From Agathobaculum sp. Marseille-P7918 (GTDB lineage: Bacteria > Bacillota > Clostridia > Oscillospirales > Butyricicoccaceae), in assembly GCF_900625105.1 (NCBI RefSeq), contig NZ_UYYD01000009.1, positions 28,973 to 92,972 on the forward strand: a stretch of 64,000 nt of DNA, in the 5' to 3' direction. The notes below the pieces were generated by a model. That model did not search any database and had not been told where the DNA came from. It saw only the letters and a program-made list of their open reading frames with translations. A program made the position numbers and the translations under genes. Shown here piece after piece: positions 58,521 to 64,000 of this stretch. Numbering within the stretch: the stretch's first letter is position 1; every line of letters starts with the position of its first letter.

Positions 58521-59015
58521 ATGGATCAGTTATTCACCGCGTTTGCGGACAAGGCAAACCTCATCGGTGCGGCGGTGGTCGCGGTGCTCAGCTGGGCGTT
58601 CGGCGCGCACTGGCAGGTGTTCGTGCTGTTTCTGGCGCTCAACGTCGTCGATTTCATCTATGGTATGCTGAAGGCCAAGCGGACGGACACGCTGTCGAGT
58701 GCCAAAGGGGCAAACGGCATCTGCAAAAAGGTCAGCTATTGGGTTGTGATCGCGTTGTCGTTCGCCGTGTCCGAGGTGCTGGTGGACTTTGGTGAGACGA
58801 TCGGCGCGCCGCTTTCTTTCCTGCGGCTGCTCGGCTGGTTTACGCTGGGCGTGTACATCCTCAATGAGCTGACAAGCATCGTGGAAAATCTGGTGGTGCT
58901 GGGTTACGACGTGCCGGAGATCTTCGTGCGCGGACTGAACGCAGCGCACAGCGTGGTCGATGCGGCAGGGGACAAGGTGCTGCCGGAACAGACGGAGGAG
59001 GACAAGGACGAATGA
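58521..59015 (+). CDS. phage holin
   Basis: A 164-residue membrane protein behind AGAAAGGAGAACTTACA. Pattern of the holin 4/toxin-secretion family: LIGAAVVAVLSWAFGAHWQV, LNVVDFIYGMLKAKRTDTL, SYWVVIALSFAVSEVLVDF, LGVYILNELTSIVENLVVLG. It forms the lethal membrane lesions that release the amidase encoded next (ATGA overlap). Confidence 0.9.
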   Translation: MDQLFTAFADKANLIGAAVVAVLSWAFGAHWQVFVLFLALNVVDFIYGMLKAKRTDTLSSAKGANGICKKVSYWVVIALSFAVSEVLVDFGETIGAPLSFLRLLGWFTLGVYILNELTSIVENLVVLGYDVPEIFVRGLNAAHSVVDAAGDKVLPEQTEEDKDE

Positions 59016-59788
59016 AAATCATCGAATGCAATCTGCCGCGAAACGGCAATTTCACGCGCCGCAGTAAGACCGACGAGGTCATCCTGCACCACGCGGAAGC
59101 GTCTAGCGCGACCGTGTGGGATATCAACGACTGGCATCTGGATAATGGCTGGACGGGCATCGGCTACCACTATTACATCCGCAAGGACGGCAGTGTGTAC
59201 CGAGGCCGCCCGGAGTGGGCGCTCGGCGCGCATGCGGTCGGCCACAACGACCGCTCGATCGGCATCTGCTGCGAGGGCGCGTACATGACCGAGACCATGC
59301 CGGCGGCGCAGTTGGCGAGCCTCAAGGCGCTGCTGCGGGATATCATGGGGCGGTACGGCAAGTTGACGCTGCTCCGACACAAAGATGTCAACAGTACCGA
59401 CTGCCCGGGCAAGAACTTCCCGTGGTCGGAGGCGCAGAACTACATGAACGAAGAGAAGGAGGACGACGAAGTGATCGAGACGAAAAACGTTTTGGTTGAC
59501 GGCAAGGAATATGCCTGCGAGTGCATTGAAAAGGGCGGCAACAACTTTGTCAAGCTGCGGTCGCTTTCACAGGCGGGATATTCGGTGGTGTTCGACGCCG
59601 CACGCCAGCTGCCCGCGATCACCGCGCCGCAGTGCCGCACGTTCGTGCCGGACGGTGATGAAGCAGTGCAGGACGCGATCGACACGCTGCAGGAGAAGTG
59701 CGGTTTGGAGGAAAAGACGATTAACTATCTGCGCAGGTATGAATACGGCGATGAGTTGGTGACCAAGCTGGCAAAGGCAATGGAATAG
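59012..59788 (+). CDS. N-acetylmuramoyl-L-alanine amidase (endolysin)
   Basis: A 258-residue endolysin. Amidase_2 domain: VILHHAEASSATVWDINDWH (zinc His), GIGYHYYIRKDGSVYRGRPE, LLRHKDVNSTDCPGKNFPW with the second zinc His and Cys. After a charged linker, a C-terminal domain of about 90 residues probably binds the cell wall (NFVKLRSLSQAGYSVVFDAA). It cleaves the amide bond between muramic acid and stem peptide. Confidence 0.92.
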   Translation: MKIIECNLPRNGNFTRRSKTDEVILHHAEASSATVWDINDWHLDNGWTGIGYHYYIRKDGSVYRGRPEWALGAHAVGHNDRSIGICCEGAYMTETMPAAQLASLKALLRDIMGRYGKLTLLRHKDVNSTDCPGKNFPWSEAQNYMNEEKEDDEVIETKNVLVDGKEYACECIEKGGNNFVKLRSLSQAGYSVVFDAARQLPAITAPQCRTFVPDGDEAVQDAIDTLQEKCGLEEKTINYLRRYEYGDELVTKLAKAME

Positions 59789-59809
59789 TGGTGTTCAATT
59801 TGGACACGG

Positions 59810-59842
59810 GAAAGCCCGGGGCGTTGTGCTTCGGGCTTTTTG
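59810..59842 (+). terminator. late-operon terminator
   Basis: AAAGCCCGGGG / CTTCGGGCTTTTT hairpin after the endolysin gene. It separates the late operon from the AT-rich cargo genes. Confidence 0.85.
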
Positions 59843-59945
59843 GCGTTTGGCGTTGTTTTCGATGGCTTTGTAGTTAGTTTCGGCGCTTATATTATGTAAA
59901 GCGACCCCTTTATATTTCTAAATAAAAATAATTTGGTAGAATAGG

Positions 59946-59974
59946 TTTACAAATTCAATTAAAAATGGTAATAT
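59946..59974 (+). promoter_or_regulatory. sigma-A promoter of the 60011-61843 cargo unit
   Basis: TTTACA at 59946-59951, 17 bases, TAATAT at 59969-59974, in AT-rich DNA, 36 bases before the first ATG. Confidence 0.75.
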
Positions 59975-60010
59975 GGTTACATCAAATTATTTTAACCGGA
60001 GGACTACTTG

Positions 60011-60661
60011 ATGCTTCAGATTGTGAACCATGAAAAAATAATCACCAATGCGTTCCCGATGGATGTGATGAGACAGATGAGCGCAGGTATCAATCTGGCA
60101 TATTCTTGCGCTGATCAGTTGGTTGACGGGAATGAGATACTCAACTGGACAGTCGGACGTGAATTTCTGGGATATTTCAGAAATATTGCTGTTGAGTTTC
60201 AGCTTAAAAGGTTAATTGAGACCACAAATTGTGGCCTTAGTTATCGATTGGCTCCCAATCGTGCACATAATTATCAGCATGTCGAGATACTTTCACAAGA
60301 CTGTGTCATGACGATTAGCCAAGTTCATAGCAAGTATGCGTATCCGAGAGAAGCTAAGTATCGTAATGCATTGGCATCAAATAATCAGATTATTTTTAAC
60401 GAGTTTCAAGAAAATGATGATGATGTTATAAATCATTATCTCATTTTAACACACGGTACAATGCGAAATGAATTGTGGCAGGAGCCGGATTTTATTGGCA
60501 TTGGCTATCCGACGGCGGAATGCAATGGATGGAACGCGTTTTTAGACTTGACAACATGTGATAATGATGGTTTGATTATAGAAGACTCCTCGCTTAAGGA
60601 TGCCGAAGCGGCGCTTAAGATTGAGTTGGAGACTGCAATTGCTACAATTAAAAATGCTTAA
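60011..60661 (+). CDS. unknown protein, first gene of a cargo pair
   Basis: A 216-residue protein, ATG behind CCGGAGGACTACTTG. Mixed alpha/beta; no family recognised. Visible: an opening helix MQNH-like region (MDVMRQMSAGINLAYSCADQ), a middle rich in aromatic residues (FLGYFRNIAVEFQLKRL, NYQHVEILSQDCVMTI) and an acidic tail. No membrane helix. It is 15 bases before an XRE/ImmA-IrrE gene and shares a promoter with it. Toxin, target-sensing partner or substrate of the metallopeptidase are all possible. Confidence 0.6.
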   Translation: MLQIVNHEKIITNAFPMDVMRQMSAGINLAYSCADQLVDGNEILNWTVGREFLGYFRNIAVEFQLKRLIETTNCGLSYRLAPNRAHNYQHVEILSQDCVMTISQVHSKYAYPREAKYRNALASNNQIIFNEFQENDDDVINHYLILTHGTMRNELWQEPDFIGIGYPTAECNGWNAFLDLTTCDNDGLIIEDSSLKDAEAALKIELETAIATIKNA

Positions 60662-60676
60662 ATTAAGGTGAGAAAA

Positions 60677-61843
60677 ATGAAACGCATAGGCCTTGGGAAT
60701 GTGGACGTAAGTTTGCTGGGAGCAAGAATACGTGAGGCTCGGCAGGCGCGCGGATATTCTGCTCAAGAGCTAGCCAAGCTTTTGGGGGTAACAAGACAAG
60801 CTGTTTCACGATACGAAAATGGAGACCTTTCTCCCAAAAGTCAAACGATCGCTGATTTATCACGATATTTAAATCTACCGGTTTCTTTTTTTACAATGGA
60901 GGACTATGAGTATAAAAAGTTAGGGACTGTCTTCTTTCGTAGTCGAAAGACTGCCGATGCAAAAAATAGGGATATGATTAGGGTAAGGAATAAGTGGGCG
61001 TTTATGGTCTTCCAAGAGTGCAATAAATACCTAACAATGCCACAAGAAGTCATTCCCAATTATGATAATTTGATTGAAAAAGGAATAACAAATGAATGCA
61101 TAGAAGAAATTGCTATGCAATTAAGAAAAGATTGGGGATTGGGACTAGGACCAATTCCTAATCTAACTCTTTTATTAGAAACCAAAGGATTTGTAATTTC
61201 TGGTGCTGATACAGAACAGGAAAAAGCAGATGCCTGCTCTCAGCGAATCGATGGTCGTCCGTTTGTTTTTTCTGTGCGAGATAAAAGGTCAACATGTAGA
61301 ACTCGCTTCAGTCTAGCGCATGAACTAGGGCACTTGGTTCTACACCAAGATATTTCAGAAGAAGAATTATTATCCAACAAAGAACTTTTTAATTCAGTGG
61401 AAAAACAGGCAGATCGGTTTGCGTCATGCTTTTTGTTGCCACAAGAAAGCTTTAGACGCGAAGTAATGTCAGTGTCGCTTAGACATTTGATCACGTTGAA
61501 ACAACGATGGAAAGTTTCTATTGCTGCTATCATATATAGATGTAGTGATTTAGGATTGTTTACAGAAAACCAAGTATTATACTTGCGAAAGCAAATGTCA
61601 GCGCAGCATATGAGAAAAGTGGAACCGTTGGATGATGAAATTCCAGCTGAGATACCGCAAATGCTTGGAATTGCTGTAAGGAAATTGATTGAAGCAGGAA
61701 TTTACACTAAAAATGCATTTGTAGATAGGTTTTGTTTATCTCCAAAAGATGTAGAAGAAATTTGTTCTTTGCCGAAAGGCTTTTTTGATCAAACGAATCA
61801 AAAAATGGATAATGTTATTCACTTAAACTTTGGAACTATTTAA
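60677..61843 (+). CDS. XRE-HTH/ImmA-IrrE metallopeptidase fusion
   Basis: A 388-residue protein. ATG 60677 follows AAGGTGAGAAAA; a GTG at 60668 overlaps that site. Residues about 10-70 form an XRE HTH (IREARQARGYSAQELAKLLG, VTRQAVSRYENGDLSPKSQT). Residues about 180-290 form an ImmA/IrrE (COG2856) domain with zinc motif FSLAHELGHLVLHQ and a later Glu-rich helix. A helical C-terminal domain follows. ImmA-type peptidases cleave repressors to switch on mobile elements. In fused form with XRE they occur as antitoxin or stress regulators. AT-rich compared with the phage. Confidence 0.85.
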   Translation: MKRIGLGNVDVSLLGARIREARQARGYSAQELAKLLGVTRQAVSRYENGDLSPKSQTIADLSRYLNLPVSFFTMEDYEYKKLGTVFFRSRKTADAKNRDMIRVRNKWAFMVFQECNKYLTMPQEVIPNYDNLIEKGITNECIEEIAMQLRKDWGLGLGPIPNLTLLLETKGFVISGADTEQEKADACSQRIDGRPFVFSVRDKRSTCRTRFSLAHELGHLVLHQDISEEELLSNKELFNSVEKQADRFASCFLLPQESFRREVMSVSLRHLITLKQRWKVSIAAIIYRCSDLGLFTENQVLYLRKQMSAQHMRKVEPLDDEIPAEIPQMLGIAVRKLIEAGIYTKNAFVDRFCLSPKDVEEICSLPKGFFDQTNQKMDNVIHLNFGTI

Positions 61844-62209
61844 TTACTTCTATAATTTAGCATCCAGATATTTTTTGGTTGAGAAACAGCATGTTTTTTT
61901 GTGTAATCATAGTACCATTGAGAATAGTTAGGTTAAAAAAGCTTTATATGAAACACAAGAGTATCGTTTAGATCATTGACATCAGGTTTCAACCGCCTGT
62001 GTGTAATCTGGCGATATTCTTGTTGCTTTTTGGGTAGTATAAGAAACAAAATAAAGCAATAAAAAGCATATTTAGTTGGGGAAAATGCGCTTATGGTAAG
62101 ACAGGTTACATGCAGGAAAACCCGATTGTTATTGCTCAATAAATTTTAATTTTGGGTCATTTTTGGCGCAACCGCCTATTTTCTTAGACTTCCTGCGGCC
62201 TTATCCCAC
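61844..62209. other. AT-rich intergenic region before the att site
   Basis: 366 bases without a believable gene. A 68-codon minus-strand frame (61933-62139) would need a TTG start without a ribosome binding site and is not accepted. No clear terminator follows the preceding gene. It may hold integrase arm-binding sites next to att; two short runs GGCGCAACCGCC and CTTCCTGCGG precede the tRNA fragment. Confidence 0.4.
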
Positions 62210-62263
62210 ACTGTAAATCTGTCGTCTATGACTTCGGTGGTTCGAATCCACCACCTCCCACCA
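62210..62263 (+). other. att site: 3' part of a tRNA-Tyr gene
   Basis: The 54 bases ACTGTAAATC...to the CCA end match the anticodon loop (GTA), the long variable arm, T arm (GGTGG TTCGAAT CCACC) and acceptor 3' strand CCTCCC-A-CCA of a bacterial tRNA-Tyr. The 5' half of a tRNA is absent. Such tRNA 3' ends are classic integration sites. It lies between the cargo unit and an integrase gene that points towards it. Confidence 0.85.
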
Positions 62264-62269
62264 GAATCT

Positions 62270-62306
62270 AAACCGACCTTTTCTTTTGAAAAGGTCGGTT
62301 TTTTCA
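62270..62306. terminator. bidirectional terminator between att and integrase
   Basis: AAACCGACCTTTTC / GAAAAGGTCGGTTT hairpin followed by TTTT on the plus strand. It would end integrase transcription from the right; on the left it follows the tRNA end, as host tRNA terminators do. Confidence 0.8.
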
Positions 62307-62370
62307 ACTTCTTGTAGGTTTTGCTGAAAATGGTGCAGGTAAGAAATGGGAGATTTCTGTCATTTTTCTG

Positions 62371-63555
62371 TCATTTCTCTCCGGAAGCGCGAGACGGCTT
62401 TGGGACGATCGCATTTGATAAGGTGGCTGCCAGCTTCGATCGGGCGCGTACGGTGACATGTGCATAGGTGTCGGCAGTCAGGGTAAAATTCTTGTGCCCG
62501 AGCCAGTCCTGTACTTCTTTGAGCGATGCGCCTTCTTCCAGCAGCAGAGTCGCACAGGAGTGGCGCAAATCGTGAAAACGAATGTGGCGAAGCCCGATGC
62601 GCTCAAGCAGCAGGGGAAAGTTCCGTGTTACCAAATCAGGTTTGATCAGCTGCCCGACCGAATCGACGCAGACATAATCACTCCATTCCGTATGGTAGGC
62701 GCTGCCTAACAACAGCCGCTGCTTTTGCTGCCGTCGGTGTAAATCGTGCAAATAGGTTGCTAGTTCGCGCGGCAGAGCAAGTACACGATAGCTGGAGGGT
62801 GTTTTCGGCGCTTTGTAGTAAATGGCATCAGCGCTTTTGGTTTTGCGGCCGCAGCGTGTGGAGATAGAACCCTGCACACAGATCGTGCCGCGTGCAAAGT
62901 CAACGTCGCTCCAGCGCAGGCCGATTGCCTCACCGCGACGAAATCCCAACCAAACCGCTAATGTGACCGGGACTTCGATGGATTCGCCGCGTACATGCTC
63001 GAGTAGATAGCGAAGTTCCTCGACTGTGTAATAAGCGCCAATGTATTTCTGCTTTTGCGGCATCAAAACGTTGTCGGCAGGATTTTGCCGGAGCCGTCCG
63101 GTCTGTACAGCGCGCCGCAGCGCTTTATGAATATTGCTGTGATACCGATGGATTGTTACAGCTTTCACCTGTTCTTCAAAAAGTTTTTTGCGGTAAAACG
63201 CTTCTATGTCCTGTGCAGTCAAATCAACCAGCTTGATGGAGCGCTCATCGAACCAAGGACAAATCCGGTTGTTGACTTGAAGACGGTATTCATAAAAGGT
63301 AGAAGGCGATACCGTAGGTTCAATTTCTTCGAGCCAAAGCCGGAGATAGTCGGAAAACAAAATATCGGAGTAGTTTGGACAGATTTTTTGCTCCCACTCC
63401 GCCAGCGTTTGCTGGCGGAGTTTTTCTGCTTTTCGTTCATTTTTGGCAGTGGCAGCAAGACCTGTGGCGCAGTTTTTGCGAAAGCGTTTGCCATGCTCGT
63501 TCCATTGCACCAAAATATAATAGTGTCCGGATTTTTCATAAATCGTAGCAGTCAT
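62371..63555 (-). CDS. int: phage/ICE-type tyrosine integrase
   Basis: A 394-residue integrase: AP2-like arm-binding N-terminus (ATIYEKSGHYYILVQWNEHG), SAM-like domain (PTVSPSTFYEYRLQVNNRIC), catalytic Arg in WLGFRRGEAIGLRW, box II HDLRHSCATL, LGHKNFTLTADTYAHV with the Tyr nucleophile. It should act at the tRNA-Tyr att site 108 bases beyond its stop. It overlaps the small HTH gene upstream by 20 bases. Confidence 0.93.
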   Translation of the reverse strand: MTATIYEKSGHYYILVQWNEHGKRFRKNCATGLAATAKNERKAEKLRQQTLAEWEQKICPNYSDILFSDYLRLWLEEIEPTVSPSTFYEYRLQVNNRICPWFDERSIKLVDLTAQDIEAFYRKKLFEEQVKAVTIHRYHSNIHKALRRAVQTGRLRQNPADNVLMPQKQKYIGAYYTVEELRYLLEHVRGESIEVPVTLAVWLGFRRGEAIGLRWSDVDFARGTICVQGSISTRCGRKTKSADAIYYKAPKTPSSYRVLALPRELATYLHDLHRRQQKQRLLLGSAYHTEWSDYVCVDSVGQLIKPDLVTRNFPLLLERIGLRHIRFHDLRHSCATLLLEEGASLKEVQDWLGHKNFTLTADTYAHVTVRARSKLAATLSNAIVPKPSRASGEK

Positions 63556-63811
63556 TTGATTTAGCCTCCTTGCCTCCTTTCCCGACTGCTTGCTGTGTTA
63601 CGGTATCCTTATTGTAACAAGTGGTTTGTAAATACGCAAGCAAGTAGCAGCGGGGAATACGAATCGAACGACCAACGCGCAGATGTTGAATTTGGCCGCT
63701 GGAAAGTAAATGATATGCGGTGTTACGTCCAATATGGAGTATGTGCTGCAAGTCAGAAACGGTCATCAAATCCGGACAGTCAATATCATCCAGCAAGAAG
63801 TGTTTAGACAT
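63536..63811 (-). CDS. excisionase-like HTH protein
   Basis: About 91 residues; ATG 63811 is nine bases after GAAGGAG. MerR/Xis HTH (LMTVSDLQHILHIGRNTAYH, QIQHLRVGRSIRIPRCYLLA). Its gene lies between two tyrosine recombinase genes with overlaps on both sides, so it is probably the recombination directionality factor of int and part of one operon. Confidence 0.82.
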   Translation of the reverse strand: MSKHFLLDDIDCPDLMTVSDLQHILHIGRNTAYHLLSSGQIQHLRVGRSIRIPRCYLLAYLQTTCYNKDTVTQQAVGKGGKEAKSNDCYDL

Positions 63812-64000
63812 ATCGCTCATCTCCTTCTCGCAGGGACGCGAGATAGATGCGCGTCACATCCTCGCGCTCATGTCCCAGCAGGCGGGATACCTGCCGACAG
63901 GCGGCGTGCTCGTCCAGCCCTTGCTTGCGGCAGGTCAGATATTGCTCGACCGCGTATGTATGGCGCAGGCCGTGGCAGGTCAGCGGACGGTGTCGGTCGG
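63804..64000 (-). CDS. tyrosine recombinase, C-terminal part (5' end outside window)
   Basis: The minus-strand frame ending with TAA at 63804-63806 encodes the last 65 residues of a second tyrosine recombinase: TCHGLRHTYAVEQYL (box II His-x-x-Arg), VSRLLGHEREDVTRIYLASL (LGH and the Tyr nucleophile). It is followed with overlap by the excisionase-like gene. The middle insertion (TCRKQGLDEHAACRQ) sets it apart from the neighbour integrase. Whether it is the same element's accessory recombinase or the end of another element cannot be decided from this window. Confidence 0.75.
   Translation of the reverse strand, partial: DRHRPLTCHGLRHTYAVEQYLTCRKQGLDEHAACRQVSRLLGHEREDVTRIYLASLREGDERYV

Noticed and set aside
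61933..62139. 68-codon minus-strand ORF
   Set aside because: Needs a TTG start without ribosome binding site, lies in AT-rich intergenic DNA, and shows no domain.
62160..62263. Functional tRNA-Tyr gene
   Set aside because: Only the part from the anticodon loop to CCA is present. The bases before it cannot form the acceptor, D arm or 5' anticodon stem.

Overview
The window is a temperate tailed phage (siphovirus gene order, high GC) from a Clostridia-type Firmicute. An Oscillospirales-like gut bacterium is the best guess. The guess rests on an AbrB/SpoVT-type regulator, SPP1-like portal and tail genes, Tn4451-type large serine recombinases and Bce-type transporters; no host housekeeping gene is present to prove it. 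GC content changes abruptly at element borders (judged by eye).

Layout. 1-8597: early phage region. It has small regulators, then a head-to-tail replication and recombination block: SbcC-like ATPase, AAA_24 ATPase, DUF669 protein, DEAD/DEAH helicase and a PriCT_2/RepA-type primase-helicase. 8558-8850: ten exact copies of TGACACC/GGTGTCA plus a 38-bp perfect palindrome, a candidate phage replication origin. 8917-36618: a 27.7-kb Tn4451-type transposon inserted between the ribosome binding site and the start codon of the phage rusA gene. Inside it, a second 19.8-kb element (10499-30343) splits the outer element's own serine recombinase gene. Both insertions sit at GA dinucleotides, and removing each on paper restores the interrupted gene exactly. 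The inner element carries a Bce-like ABC transporter with two-component system, an ECF sigma/anti-sigma pair, a MobA/L relaxase, a ParM/ParR partition pair, two replication proteins, its own serine recombinase, and TnpV/TnpW-like proteins. The outer element carries TnpW, a YtrA-type GntR regulator with ABC transporter, a KTR protein, a sigma-like/HTH pair and a GHKL-ATPase fused to a PD-(D/E)XK-like domain (defence candidate).

36622-39771: phage resumes with rusA, small opposite-strand genes, a DUF1492 late regulator, an initiator-type tRNA and a TIR/deoxyribosyltransferase-like cargo gene with its own promoter. 39829-55769: terminase, portal, head, tail, tape measure, Gly-rich tail-tip adhesin and tail fibre. 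The 3' end of the fibre gene lies in an invertible segment bounded by 19-bp inverted repeats. An alternative 3' end lies on the other strand inside the segment, and a XerC/D-like tyrosine recombinase gene follows nearby. 56402-59788: fibre-associated protein, membrane protein, recombinase, holin and amidase.

60011-61843: an AT-rich two-gene cargo unit (unknown protein plus XRE/ImmA-IrrE protein) with its own promoter. 62210-62263: the 3' part of a tRNA-Tyr gene, an attachment site. To its right lie integrase, excisionase-like protein and the end of another tyrosine recombinase. Lysis genes, att and int in one line is the order of a circular (attP-bearing) phage genome or of tandem elements, rather than of a simple single prophage.
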